A DNA stretch of 64,000 bases from Enterobacter wuhouensis (GCF_004331265.1 NZ_SJOO01000012.1:1-64000); one strand, 5' to 3'; shown: positions 24,732-33,240, counted from the first letter of the stretch. Numbers and translations are program-made. The notes: generated by a model not told the origin, from the letters alone.

Positions 24732-25654
24732 TCCTGCTCTCCATAGGCCACCGCGCCGTCATTCTCCGGCAGCGTTTTTTTCTTCCGCTTGAGCTTTAGC
24801 TCGCTCACCAGCACCCCGGCAACGATAAACGCCGCCCCAACCAGCGCCAGCAGCGGCAAGCGCTCCCCGGCAATGCGTCCGAAGATACCGGCCCACACCG
24901 GCTCGCCGGTGTAGATGACCGTTGCCCGGGTCGGGGATACGCTGCGCTGCGCCCAGTTCATGGTGACCTGAATAATGGCGCTGAAGATCCCAAGCCCGAG
25001 AGCCACCACCACCAGCCCGGTGGACATCGGCGGCACTGATTCCCCTGCGGGAACCATAGCGGCAAAGGCTACCAGCGACGCCGTCGCCAGCTGCACGACC
25101 GTGACGCGCTTGACGTCAACTTTTCCCGCCCAGGCGCTGATCAGAATAATTTCCGCCGCAATGGCGATCGCCCCCACCAGGGTGATCATTTCGCCAGGCC
25201 CCAGCGCCAGCAGGTTGTTTTCCGGCCCGGCCAGTAAAATCAGCCCGATAAACGCCAGCACGATACCGATACAGGACATCAAACCCGGCATTCTTCCCAG
25301 ACACAGCCACTGCAGGAGCGGCACCAGCGGCACATACATGGCGGTGATAAACGCCGATTTGCTGCTGGAGATGGTCTGTAGTCCCCACGTCTGCAGGCTG
25401 TAGCCCATCGCAATCGCAACGCCAATCGCCACCCCGGCCTTCAGCTCCCTGAGGGTTAATCCGCGCAGGGTTTTTAGCGAGATTAAGGCCACGGCAATCG
25501 CCGCCGTCGCAAAGCGCAGGCCGACAAAGAAGAAGGGATCGCTCAGCGTAACCGCATACTGGACGGCAAGGAAGGTTCCGCCCCAGAACATGGTGATCAG
25601 AATAAGGATCGCTTCCTGAGGTTTGACGGAGAATTTGAAACGGGAGAGAGACAT
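24728..25654 (-). CDS. EamA/DMT-family permease
   Basis: The 308-residue protein has ten predicted membrane helices in two EamA repeats (GGTFLAVQYAV and EPVWAGIFGR mark equivalent positions) and a basic, charged C-terminal tail. Substrates of this superfamily are metabolites or drugs and cannot be read from the sequence. It is upstream of and overlaps rutR by 4 bp, so the two are cotranscribed. It sits where E. coli keeps the rut genes. Confidence 0.85.
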   Translation of the reverse strand: MSLSRFKFSVKPQEAILILITMFWGGTFLAVQYAVTLSDPFFFVGLRFATAAIAVALISLKTLRGLTLRELKAGVAIGVAIAMGYSLQTWGLQTISSSKSAFITAMYVPLVPLLQWLCLGRMPGLMSCIGIVLAFIGLILLAGPENNLLALGPGEMITLVGAIAIAAEIILISAWAGKVDVKRVTVVQLATASLVAFAAMVPAGESVPPMSTGLVVVALGLGIFSAIIQVTMNWAQRSVSPTRATVIYTGEPVWAGIFGRIAGERLPLLALVGAAFIVAGVLVSELKLKRKKKTLPENDGAVAYGEQE

Positions 25655-25723
25655 GAGACACCAGCACTAAGAAACAATCCTGTAGTGTGCGATGCCTTTG
25701 GTTACAGTTCAATGTTGCAGAAA

Positions 25724-25752
25724 TAAAAAAACCGCCGGGAGACCCGGCGGCA
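25724..25752 (-). terminator. terminator of ymdF
   Basis: The perfect stem CCGCCGGG/CCCGGCGG around TCTC is followed on the minus strand by seven T. It lies 19 bp past the ymdF stop. Confidence 0.9.
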
Positions 25753-25770
25753 GGGAGTTAGCCCGGCGTA

Positions 25771-25944
25771 TTACTTGCTATTGCTGCCATGGCTGTTTTT
25801 ACCCCCTTTTTTGCCAGCTTCTGATGCACGTTGCGGATCATTCTTGAAGTTACCTCCGCTATGCTGGCCACCTTTACGACCTGCTTCTGATGCTCTGTCA
25901 CGGTCTTCAGCGAAATTACCGGAACCACCACGATGGTTTGCCAT
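25771..25944 (-). CDS. ymdF: YmdF, KGG-motif stress protein (57 aa)
   Basis: The 57-residue protein reads MANHRGGSGNFAEDRDRASE and continues with two copies of the A-S-E-A-G-x-K-G-G motif (about residues 18-26 and 40-48). That is the con-10/KGG pattern of YciG, YmdF and related general-stress proteins. GGAGG lies seven bases before the ATG. In E. coli ymdF is also next to wrbA. It is highly hydrophilic and Gly/Asn/Ser-rich; the function is not established beyond stress association. Confidence 0.9.
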   Translation of the reverse strand: MANHRGGSGNFAEDRDRASEAGRKGGQHSGGNFKNDPQRASEAGKKGGKNSHGSNSK

Positions 25945-26335
25945 CTCTAACCTCCAGAATGTGAAACATTAGACATCATACTGCATTCAGTAAAAGAGGA
26001 TTCTTTCACCTCGCGACAAAAGTTCAGTACCTTTAACTGCGCCGCGTGAAACTAAGCTTAGTGGAATGAGGCCATCCGGCAAGCCGAAGGTAATATTCTG
26101 CAATAACATCCGCGTGATTTGGAGACACGCAGCAAGAGATTATCCATAAGTCTTTCTTATCATTCTGAAAAATTCACCCGGTGAATATGTTTCATATTGC
26201 TACAAGGCACAATCGTTAACATATTGTTATAAATCAAAGAAGTGGCGTTAAAATTTGCAGTCTGGCTATCACGACTTATCTTTAAATGAACGCAGCGATT
26301 CGCTGCCAGAAAAAACAAACGAGGAGTGATGCAAA
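25945..26335. promoter_or_regulatory. intergenic region between ymdF and wrbA
   Basis: I see no gene in these 391 bp. The region must hold the divergent promoters of ymdF and wrbA. The second half is AT-rich, with several TATAAT-like boxes (for example TTGTTATAAATC near 26225). No operator could be named. Confidence 0.4.
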
Positions 26336-26932
26336 ATGGCAAAAGTTCTGGTGCTCTATTATTCCATGTATGGACACATTGAAACCATGGCTCACGCCGT
26401 TGCCGAAGGCGCAAACCGGGTGGACGGCGTTGAGGTGGTGGTGAAACGCGTACCGGAAACCATGAATGCCGAGGCGTTCTTAAAAGCGGGCGGTAAAACG
26501 CAAAACGCACCTCAGGCAACTCCGCAGGAACTGGCTGACTACGATGCCATCATCTTCGGCACCCCTACCCGCTTTGGCAATATGTCCGGCCAGATGCGAA
26601 CCTTCCTCGACCAGACGGGCGGACTCTGGGCCTCTGGCGCGCTGTACGGCAAGGTCGCCAGCGTATTCAGCTCTACCGGCACCGGCGGCGGCCAGGAGCA
26701 GACGATCACCTCAACCTGGACTACCCTTGCACATCATGGGATGGTCATTGTGCCGATTGGCTACGGCGCACAGGAACTGTTTGATGTTTCTCAGGTGCGC
26801 GGCGGTACGCCGTACGGTGCAACCACCATTGCCGGTGGCGACGGCTCGCGCCAGCCAAGTGAAGAAGAACTGGCTATCGCCCGCTATCAGGGTGAACACG
26901 TCGCGGGTATTGCCAAAAAACTGCACGGCTAA
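26336..26932 (+). CDS. wrbA: WrbA, NAD(P)H:quinone oxidoreductase
   Basis: The 198-residue flavodoxin-like protein has the FMN phosphate loop YYSMYGHIETMA at the N terminus, PTRFGNMSGQMRTFLDQTGGLW in the middle and the WrbA insert with GYGAQELFDVSQVRGGTPYGA. It reduces quinones by two electrons with NAD(P)H and works as a tetramer in the cytosol. GAGGAG precedes the start. yccJ follows 20 bp later in the same operon; in E. coli the pair is RpoS-dependent. Confidence 0.97.
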   Translation: MAKVLVLYYSMYGHIETMAHAVAEGANRVDGVEVVVKRVPETMNAEAFLKAGGKTQNAPQATPQELADYDAIIFGTPTRFGNMSGQMRTFLDQTGGLWASGALYGKVASVFSSTGTGGGQEQTITSTWTTLAHHGMVIVPIGYGAQELFDVSQVRGGTPYGATTIAGGDGSRQPSEEELAIARYQGEHVAGIAKKLHG

Positions 26933-26952
26933 ACCCCAACAGGAGGACAAGT

Positions 26953-27180
26953 ATGCCAACGCAAGAATCTAAAGCTCACCACGTGGGCGAATGGGCAAGC
27001 TTACGTAATACTTCACCGGAAATTGCCGAGGCTATCTTTGAAGTCGCGAAATATGACGAAAAGCTGGCAGAGCAGATTTGGGAAGAAGGCAGCGATGAGG
27101 TGCTGATCCGCGCCTTTGAAAAAACGGACAAAGACTCGCTCTTCTGGGGTGAGCAAACCATCGAACGTAAAAACGTCTAA
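26953..27180 (+). CDS. yccJ: YccJ, small conserved protein
   Basis: The 75-residue acidic soluble protein is colinear with E. coli YccJ (KAHHVGEWASLRNTSPEIAEAIFEVA). It has no signal or membrane segment. It follows wrbA with AGGAGG ahead of the ATG and is followed by a strong terminator, so it is the second gene of wrbA-yccJ. The function is unknown. Confidence 0.93.
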   Translation: MPTQESKAHHVGEWASLRNTSPEIAEAIFEVAKYDEKLAEQIWEEGSDEVLIRAFEKTDKDSLFWGEQTIERKNV

Positions 27181-27184
27181 CGTT

Positions 27185-27211
27185 CCCCCCCGCCGCAGCG
27201 GGGGGTTTTCT
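27185..27211 (+). terminator. terminator of wrbA-yccJ
   Basis: CCCCCCGC/GCGGGGGG around CGCA plus TTTTCTT. It also lies at the 3' end of the convergent agp gene. Confidence 0.85.
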
Positions 27212-27212
27212 T

Positions 27213-28454
27213 CTATTTCGCCGCGTCGTTCATCACCGCATTGAATTTATCGATTGGGCAGAAGCCGTTTGCATCAATCGGGCACCCTTTTAGCTCCAGC
27301 GTCACGCGCTGTGCCGGGGATTCCAGCGACAGCACGCTGGCGTTTCGCAGCTGTTCCGAGCTTTGGTAAACATACTCAATCTTCATCAGCTCGCGGTTGG
27401 CGTTTTTGTCATGCCAGCGCTGGAAGACAATTTTGCCCCCAATCGGCGTGCGCTCCTGCTGGTCATGCAGCTGGTAAGTTTTGAAGTCCAGCGCGGTGAG
27501 CAGCGAGGCGATGTTCGAATCATGCCCGGCCAGAAGAGTGATTTTTGGCGCTTTAGCCTGCTCGGTCACCAGCGCTTTGTCGATATACTTCACCAGCGGT
27601 TTGGCGACGTTTTGCGCCACGTCGGTGGAGGTGAACAGCGAATCCTGATAGCCGTTTTTCAGCTTAGACAGCACGCGCCACTGCTGGTCGGTTTTGATTT
27701 CGCCCCAGGCCACCTGGTCCGTAGGGAAGCCTTCGTAATACTGCAGGGTGAAGGCATCCACCAGCGAGTTCCCCACCTTGAGCGGCCCGGAAACGCCGGG
27801 CTCTTTTTCATAGTCGGCGCTGAAGGTATCTTTCGCCTCCGTCAGGGAGCAGACTTTTTTCTCCTTGCAGGACGGCGAGTCGGCGTAATTCGTCAGCTGT
27901 TCCAGCAGCCTGTAGCTCTCATCAAGCTGCATTTTCTGCCGCTCGGACTCCATCGCCTTGAGCGCTTTTTCGCGGAATTCCGGCGAATTGTCGGTGATCA
28001 CCGGATTGAAGGTTGGGTCCATGGTGCCCATTTTTTCCTGGTGATGGACGGGAATGTCACACCCCGGGAACGCGCCGGTGATAAAGAACTGCGCGGTGGC
28101 GACGGTACGCTGCAGGCTGTTGGCGTAGGCATAAACGCTATCCGCTGGCGGGCATTCGCCGCTGGTCACCATTCCCTGCTGCGCCAGCCACTCGCGCATA
28201 TAGTGCCCCATATAGACCTCCAGCACGCCGCCTTTGGTCGTGAGCTGACCACCCGGCACCTCCCACTCCGGCCACTGCTTCGGCGTGGACTGCTCCAGCA
28301 CGCTGCCGTTATTGGCGAGCGGCGCGCGCAGGTTGTGGCGACTCATGATCAGGACCTGTTCTAACTGATACCCGTCCGGCGTGTCCTGCGCCTGTGCGGC
28401 AAACGTCAGTGAAAGGCTGCCAGCCACTGCAACAGCAAGTAGTGCTTTTCTCAT
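27213..28454 (-). CDS. agp: Agp, periplasmic glucose-1-phosphatase
   Basis: I chose ATG 28454 (413 residues), the E. coli length. It opens with a classic signal peptide ending AAQA/QDTPDG, whereas the open frame to 28526 would add a non-signal leader. The histidine acid phosphatase motifs are present: RHNLRAP near the N terminus (nucleophile His) and GHDSNIASLL (the HD proton donor). It hydrolyses glucose-1-phosphate in the periplasm so glucose can be reused. Confidence 0.96.
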   Translation of the reverse strand: MRKALLAVAVAGSLSLTFAAQAQDTPDGYQLEQVLIMSRHNLRAPLANNGSVLEQSTPKQWPEWEVPGGQLTTKGGVLEVYMGHYMREWLAQQGMVTSGECPPADSVYAYANSLQRTVATAQFFITGAFPGCDIPVHHQEKMGTMDPTFNPVITDNSPEFREKALKAMESERQKMQLDESYRLLEQLTNYADSPSCKEKKVCSLTEAKDTFSADYEKEPGVSGPLKVGNSLVDAFTLQYYEGFPTDQVAWGEIKTDQQWRVLSKLKNGYQDSLFTSTDVAQNVAKPLVKYIDKALVTEQAKAPKITLLAGHDSNIASLLTALDFKTYQLHDQQERTPIGGKIVFQRWHDKNANRELMKIEYVYQSSEQLRNASVLSLESPAQRVTLELKGCPIDANGFCPIDKFNAVMNDAAK

Positions 28455-28608
28455 CCCTTTTTCCTCATGCGTTTTTTTAATGTCGCACTGAGTGTGACAG
28501 ATCCGTGACAATTTTCCGGGAAGCATTTCTCAAACTGATGATTAACTCGCTTACGGATGGCGTAAAACAGTTTTATAATAAAACCATGCCCCCGCTGGAG
28601 ACCGTATT

Positions 28609-29052
28609 GTGAAACGTACCCGCCTTGAAGAGAGCACCTGCCCCGTCGCCCGTTCGCTGGATATCGTGGGGGACTGGTGGTCATTGCTGATTGTTCGCGA
28701 CGCGCTGCGCGGCATCAAACGCTTCGGCGAGTTTCAAAAAAGCCTCGGTATCGCCAAGAACATGCTGACCACGCGCCTGAAGCTGCTGGTGGAGGAAGGC
28801 ATCCTGACGCTCCAGCCCGCGTCCGACGGCAGCGCCTGGCAGGAGTATGTCCTGACCGACAAAGGCCGCGCCCTGCAAACGGTGCTGGTCGCCCTGTCGC
28901 AGTGGGGCAATGAATTTTTGTTTGCCGACAACGAATGCGGCACCGTGCTGGTTGATACCCAACAGCGTAAACCCCTGCGTAAACTGGCGCTTATCGCCGA
29001 CGACGGCCGCCAGCTTTCCCCAGAAGAGATCGTGCCTAAGCTCCCCTCCTGA
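28609..29052 (+). CDS. HxlR-family transcriptional regulator
   Basis: The 147-residue winged-helix protein has the HxlR layout: the conserved N-terminal Cys (ESTCPVARSLDIVGDWWSLLIVRDAL), then RFGEFQKSLGIAKNMLTTRLKLLVEEGIL as the DNA-binding part, and DKGRALQTVLVALSQWG. The Cys can serve as a redox or electrophile sensor in some relatives. It is followed 126 bp later by a short-chain dehydrogenase gene on the same strand, its likely target. Confidence 0.88.
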   Translation: MKRTRLEESTCPVARSLDIVGDWWSLLIVRDALRGIKRFGEFQKSLGIAKNMLTTRLKLLVEEGILTLQPASDGSAWQEYVLTDKGRALQTVLVALSQWGNEFLFADNECGTVLVDTQQRKPLRKLALIADDGRQLSPEEIVPKLPS

Positions 29053-29178
29053 TCGCCCCCGCCCGGCAAAAGTAAAAAATTGCGTGCAATATGGTTGCAT
29101 TATAAAACCAAATGACAGAGAGTTAATTCAGTTTCATATTGAAACCAAATAACCCACTTTGCTTTGAGGTAACGCACG

Positions 29179-29973
29179 ATGACTACGCAAATCACCACCG
29201 CCCTGATCACGGGTGCCTCCTCCGGAATCGGTGCCGTTTATGCCGATCGTCTTGCCGCGCGCGGTGCTAACCTGGTGCTGGTCGCCCGCCGCGAGGATCG
29301 CCTGAAAACCCTCGCTGCCGACCTGCGCACGCGCTACGGTGTGGCCGTCGATATTCTGGTGGCCGATCTCACCGACGAGACCGGGATCCGCGCCGTGGAA
29401 GAGGAGCTGCGCAGCAATACCGCGATTGATACGCTTATCAACAACGCGGGCACGGCGCAAATGGCCCCGTTCCTCTCGGGCGAGGTGGCGCAGCATCAGG
29501 CCATTAACACCCTGAACACCACGGCGCTGATGCGCTTAACCTACGCTATCCTGCCCCGCCTTGCGCAGAAAAACCGCGGGACGCTGATCAATATCGCCTC
29601 GGTGTTAGCGCTACACGTCCGCGCCGGTAGCGCCCTCTACAGCGCCACCAAGGCGTGGGTACTGAGCTTTACCCGTGGGTTACAGGAAGAATTTGCCGAC
29701 AGCAGCGTGCGCATTCAGGCCGTGCTGCCCGCCGCCACGGCGACGGAAATCTGGAGCCATTCAGGCGTCACGGTGAACGATCTGCCGGAAGGGTCGGTGA
29801 TGACCACCGACGATATGGTCGACGCGTCGCTGGCGGGTCTGGATCAGGGCGAGCTCATCACCATCCCGCCGATGCACGACGCCGGCCTGTGGGATCGCTA
29901 CGAAGCGGCGCGCCTTGAGCTGTTTGGCAGCGCGCGCACCGGCATTCCGGCACCGCGCTACGTCAAACGCTAG
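29179..29973 (+). CDS. short-chain dehydrogenase/reductase
   Basis: The 264-residue classical-type SDR has the cofactor loop TGASSGIG (about 13-20), NNAG, the catalytic Ser in INIASVL and the YSATK active-site motif. ARRE after the second strand suggests an NADP(H) preference. The substrate is not predictable. GAGGTAACGCACG precedes the ATG. An HxlR regulator lies upstream and another HxlR gene converges on its end 1 bp past the stop. Confidence 0.88.
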   Translation: MTTQITTALITGASSGIGAVYADRLAARGANLVLVARREDRLKTLAADLRTRYGVAVDILVADLTDETGIRAVEEELRSNTAIDTLINNAGTAQMAPFLSGEVAQHQAINTLNTTALMRLTYAILPRLAQKNRGTLINIASVLALHVRAGSALYSATKAWVLSFTRGLQEEFADSSVRIQAVLPAATATEIWSHSGVTVNDLPEGSVMTTDDMVDASLAGLDQGELITIPPMHDAGLWDRYEAARLELFGSARTGIPAPRYVKR

Positions 29974-29974
29974 C

Positions 29975-30334
29975 CTAACGCTCCAGCTGGTCGCCGTACT
30001 CGCTTACCCAGGCGGCCAGCGGGGAGAGCGCTCCCTGAAGGGTTAGCCCCAGGTCGGTTATCTGATACTCCACGCGCGGCGGGATCTCCGGATAGACCGT
30101 CCGCGTTACCAGCCCGCGCTGTTCAAACAGGCGAAGCTGTTTGGTCAACTCTTTTTGGGTGATGGGCGCGGCCGCCCTGAGCAGCTCGCCAAACCGCACG
30201 GGCGTATTGAGGATAATCAGGCGATAGAGGATCGGGATCGCCCATTTACCGGAAATCAGGTTCACAAACTGCGTCATGGGGCAGGTGTAAACCTCAGATT
30301 TTTTTTCGCATGACACGTCCAGCATTTCTGCCAT
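29975..30334 (-). CDS. HxlR-family transcriptional regulator
   Basis: The 119-residue winged-helix protein has the HxlR core: CPMTQFVNLISGKWAIPILYRL with the conserved Cys near residue 18, then RFGELLRAAAPITQKELTKQLRLFEQRGLV and YQITDLGLTL. It is divergent from the SDR gene at 30435. The 100 bp between them hold an inverted repeat that could be its operator. Together the two genes look like a sensor-controlled detoxification unit, as in YodB/HypR-type systems. That reading is inference. Confidence 0.87.
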   Translation of the reverse strand: MAEMLDVSCEKKSEVYTCPMTQFVNLISGKWAIPILYRLIILNTPVRFGELLRAAAPITQKELTKQLRLFEQRGLVTRTVYPEIPPRVEYQITDLGLTLQGALSPLAAWVSEYGDQLER

Positions 30335-30353
30335 AGCACACCTCTTGCCGCTT

Positions 30354-30390
30354 TAGTATCCATTTGGTACCTAGTTCCCTTTCGATACTA
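30354..30390. promoter_or_regulatory. inverted repeat between hxlR-type and SDR genes
   Basis: TAGTATC (30354-30360) and GATACTA (30384-30390) are perfect inverse copies 23 bp apart, with the palindrome GGTACC (30366-30371) between them. Position and symmetry fit an operator for the divergent HxlR-type regulator. No binding motif database was consulted. Confidence 0.45.
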
Positions 30391-30434
30391 ACGTTTCTAT
30401 AGTGCTTTCTCCAGTGACATTTCAGGAGAACAAC

Positions 30435-31184
30435 ATGGGTCGTTTAACAGAGAAATATACGCTGATTACCGGCGGCACCAGCGGCATCGGCCTCGCCACC
30501 GCGCAGGCGTTTATCGCCGAAGGCGCGCACGTTGCCGTTACCGGACGTAATCCGGATACCCTTGCCGAAGCAGAGCGCATTCTGGGCGATAAGGCCTGGG
30601 TGATCCCGACCGATGCGGGAGATATCACCTCGCAAAAAGCGCTGGCGGAAACTCTCGCCGCCCGCTGGCCGCGCCTGGACGCGGTGTTTCTCAACGCGGG
30701 CGACGTGACGCACGCGCCGCTGGAAGCCTGGCAGGAGGATGCCTGGGACCGCCTGATGAACATCAACCTGAAGGGACCGTTCTTTCTCATTCAGGCTTTG
30801 CTGCCGCTGCTGAATAACCCGTCCTCGGTGATCCTCTGCGGCTCCGTGAGCGCCCGCATTGGCCTGCCCACCAGCAGCGTGTATGCCGCGAGCAAGGCCG
30901 CCCTGCTGTCGCTGGCGCGCACGCTGTCGGCGGAGCTGCTACCGCGCGGGATCCGCGTCAACGGCCTGAGCCCCGGCCCGGTAGAAACCCCGGCGTTTAC
31001 GAAGACGGGCCTGAGCGACGAGGCGCTTAACGCGATGATGGCTGAGGTCATCAAGCTGGTCCCGCTCGGCAGAATGGGTTCGACGACGGAGCTGGCAAAA
31101 GCCGCGCTCTATCTGGCGTCCGACGAGTCGAGCTACACGTTAGGAACGGAGCTGCTGGTGGACGGCGGAATGGGGAGTCTGTAA
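30435..31184 (+). CDS. short-chain dehydrogenase/reductase
   Basis: I chose ATG 30435 (249 residues) because AGGAG lies just upstream; the frame opens earlier at 30402 without a ribosome site. It has TGGTSGIG (cofactor loop), NAG, CGSVSARIG (catalytic Ser), YAASKAAL (catalytic Tyr/Lys) and a C terminus ending LLVDGGMGSL, typical of classical FabG-like SDRs. TGRN after strand two fits an NADPH preference. It is divergent from an HxlR-type regulator gene. The substrate is unknown. Confidence 0.9.
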   Translation: MGRLTEKYTLITGGTSGIGLATAQAFIAEGAHVAVTGRNPDTLAEAERILGDKAWVIPTDAGDITSQKALAETLAARWPRLDAVFLNAGDVTHAPLEAWQEDAWDRLMNINLKGPFFLIQALLPLLNNPSSVILCGSVSARIGLPTSSVYAASKAALLSLARTLSAELLPRGIRVNGLSPGPVETPAFTKTGLSDEALNAMMAEVIKLVPLGRMGSTTELAKAALYLASDESSYTLGTELLVDGGMGSL

Positions 31185-31185
31185 C

Positions 31186-31689
31186 TCAAAAGGCGCTGAT
31201 GCCGGTGACGATGCCGACATACAGCGCCGCCCATACGCAGGCGGAAAGCAGGCTGACGGCGTAGGCCTTTGCTACATTCAGCCTGAGCATCCCCGCCGCC
31301 AGCGGGACGATGTAACGCAACACCGCCAGAAAGCGCGACGTAAACAGCACGATGACACCGTTCTTTTGCAGCTGATGCTGTACCCGCAAGAACTTGTCGG
31401 CATGCTTTGAGGTGAAACGCGTGACCAGCCGGGAGTGCCCCATCAGCTGGCCGATATGGTAGTTCAGCACCGAACCCGCCGCTGCGCCCAACACCACGGC
31501 CAGCCACGCCAGCGCAGGATGCATGCTCGCCTGGCTGACGGTTATGCCCGCCAGCAGCATCACCGAGGCGGGCGGCAGCACGGAGGAGATCAGCACCGTC
31601 GATTTACTCAGCGCCATCACAAATAACAGCGCGAAAAGATGTGCCGGGTAGAGCGCAAAATGATTCAGCAAATTATCAAGCCACGTCAT
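31186..31689 (-). CDS. DedA/VTT-family membrane protein
   Basis: I chose ATG 31689 (167 residues): AGGAGAGG lies directly before it, while the ATG at 31704 is part of that ribosome site region. The protein has four to five hydrophobic segments and the DedA/SNARE-assoc core, with a reentrant loop around GAAAGSVLNYHIGQLMGHSRL and FTSRFLAVLRYIVPLAAGML. Family members act in envelope lipid and membrane-potential homeostasis. It converges on the SDR gene, with stops 2 bp apart. Confidence 0.85.
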   Translation of the reverse strand: MTWLDNLLNHFALYPAHLFALLFVMALSKSTVLISSVLPPASVMLLAGITVSQASMHPALAWLAVVLGAAAGSVLNYHIGQLMGHSRLVTRFTSKHADKFLRVQHQLQKNGVIVLFTSRFLAVLRYIVPLAAGMLRLNVAKAYAVSLLSACVWAALYVGIVTGISAF

Positions 31690-31849
31690 TTTCCTCTCCT
31701 CCATTGATTATTTAATTCTTCATTAGAAATGAATCACCTTAAATAAATCCTCAACGCTTTATTAATAAGATTCTTCTAAACCGTTCTTAAACATTATTTA
31801 ATTTCCCGAGCGGCAATATTAAATAAGCGTATTATCCCTCTCGTTTTAC

Positions 31850-32060
31850 AACGATCTCGTTATGGCGAGGCTCCTGTACAAATACACGTTATCGCTCTGG
31901 TGGGTTCGAGAGAACCGGCACAGGGTAAAACAGGCACTGTCGAATCAAGGCTTTGTCAGTATAACTTCCCTTGCGGGATACGGTGTACAGTGCTGAACCC
32001 AGGACGTGGGGATCTCCTCTTCGACATGCCCTGTCTTGCTCGCCCCTGAGAGATGTTATT
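31850..32060 (+). promoter_or_regulatory. M-box-like Mg2+ riboswitch/leader of mgtE
   Basis: The 389-bp gap before mgtE (31690-32078) has an AT-rich promoter part and then a GC-richer leader with the pieces of an M-box (ykoK) aptamer. These are ATCTCGTTATGGCGAGGCTC at 31854-31873, ATACACGTTATCGCT, TTCGAGAGAACCGG and GGGTAAAACAGGC, and a late GTGTACAGTGCTG that can pair with the early CCTGTACA. In known M-boxes Mg2+ binding turns expression down. The expression platform is not clear to me; no T-tract terminator follows. Confidence 0.6.
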
Positions 32061-32078
32061 ATTCAAAGGGAATTCACT

Positions 32079-33080
32079 ATGTCTTACGCTATTCACAACC
32101 AAAATCTGGCATTCAACGACAGCGCGGTCGCGCAATATATGAATACCGATTTTATCGTCCTCGATATTTCATTATGCGTGGCGCTGGCGCGCGAGCAGTT
32201 TTTCGAAAAATTAAAAGACGATGATATTCCGTCGCATATTTTTATTGAAGATAACGGACGCCTGGCGGGCATGATTGCGGTGCGCAAATTATTGCAGACC
32301 GCGGATACGCTACAGCCGGTGAAGGCACTGATGATATCGGAATTTATCCAGGTTAAACCCGACGATGAACGTGCCGATGTTGCCGGACTGCTGGCTCACG
32401 GCAGCGCGGATGTGGTGCCAGTGGTGACGCACGGCAAGCTGGTCGGCTGCCTGACCGAGCGTGAAATTGCCCACCTGCTGGAAGATGACGTCACCGAAGA
32501 CGCCCAGCTTCAGGGGGCGACGCTGCCGCTGGAGAAGCCCTATCTGGACACCAGCCCGTACAGTCTGTGGAAGAAACGCTCCGTCTGGCTGCTGCTGCTG
32601 TTTGTCGCGGAAGCCTACACCAGCTCGGTTATCCAGCATTTCGAAGAGGCGCTGGAATCCGCCATTGCGCTGGCGTTTTTCATTCCGCTGCTGATTGGCA
32701 CGGGCGGGAACAGCGGCACGCAGATCACCTCGACGCTGGTGCGCGCGATGGCGCTGGGCGAAGTCCATCTGCGCGACGTCGGGCGCGTGCTGCGTAAAGA
32801 GATGACCACCTCGCTAATGATCGCCGTTACGCTGGGCATTGCCGGCTGTATTCGCGCCTGGATGATGGGTATAGGGCTGGAAATCACGCTCATCGTCAGC
32901 CTGACGCTGGTGTGCATTACGCTGTGGAGCGCGATTGTGTCATCCATTATCCCGATGGTCCTCAAACGCTGCCGTATCGATCCTGCCGTGGTCTCCGCGC
33001 CGTTCATCGCCACGCTGATTGACGGCACCGGGCTGATTATCTACTTCAAAATTGCCCAGTACACGCTGGGACTGGAATAA
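32079..33080 (+). CDS. mgtE: MgtE-type Mg2+ transporter
   Basis: I chose ATG 32079 (333 residues) because AAAGGG precedes it; the upstream part of the frame overlaps the leader RNA. A cytosolic part with two CBS-like repeats (about 15-75 and 80-135) is followed by a five-helix membrane domain with the MgtE pore signature PLLIGTGGNSGTQ. The large N-terminal superhelical MgtE_N domain of many homologues is missing. E. coli K-12 has no mgtE. It imports Mg2+ as a channel-like dimer. The M-box-like leader upstream supports the call. Confidence 0.9.
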   Translation: MSYAIHNQNLAFNDSAVAQYMNTDFIVLDISLCVALAREQFFEKLKDDDIPSHIFIEDNGRLAGMIAVRKLLQTADTLQPVKALMISEFIQVKPDDERADVAGLLAHGSADVVPVVTHGKLVGCLTEREIAHLLEDDVTEDAQLQGATLPLEKPYLDTSPYSLWKKRSVWLLLLFVAEAYTSSVIQHFEEALESAIALAFFIPLLIGTGGNSGTQITSTLVRAMALGEVHLRDVGRVLRKEMTTSLMIAVTLGIAGCIRAWMMGIGLEITLIVSLTLVCITLWSAIVSSIIPMVLKRCRIDPAVVSAPFIATLIDGTGLIIYFKIAQYTLGLE

Positions 33081-33101
33081 CCCACCGCACCGCCCCAAAG
33101 C

Positions 33102-33136
33102 AAAAACCCCTGCGATATTGCTATCGCAGGGGTTTT
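33102..33136 (-). terminator. terminator of serT copy 1 (and mgtE)
   Basis: AACCCCTGCGATA/TATCGCAGGGGTT pairs around TTGC, with A- and T-runs on both flanks, so it can act in both directions. A near-identical hairpin follows the second tRNA copy. Confidence 0.85.
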
Positions 33137-33142
33137 CTAATT

Positions 33143-33230
33143 TGGCGGAAGCGTAGAGATTCGAACTCTAGAACCCTTTCGGGTCGCCGGTTTTCAAGAC
33201 CGGTGCCTTCAACCGCTCGGCCACGCTTCC
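33143..33230 (-). tRNA. serT: tRNA-Ser(UGA), copy 1
   Basis: The 88-nt gene reads GGAAGCGTGGCCGAGCGG at its 5' end, with anticodon TGA in the loop CTTGAAA, a long variable arm (GACCCGAAAGGGTT), a T-arm with GTTCGAATC and an encoded CCA. The promoter is TTTACA-17 bp-TATAGT directly upstream (33240-33285 region, minus strand). It is identical over all 88 bases to a second copy at 36229-36316. In E. coli serT is a single gene next to yccA. Confidence 0.97.
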
Positions 33231-33240
33231 AAAGTGAGGC

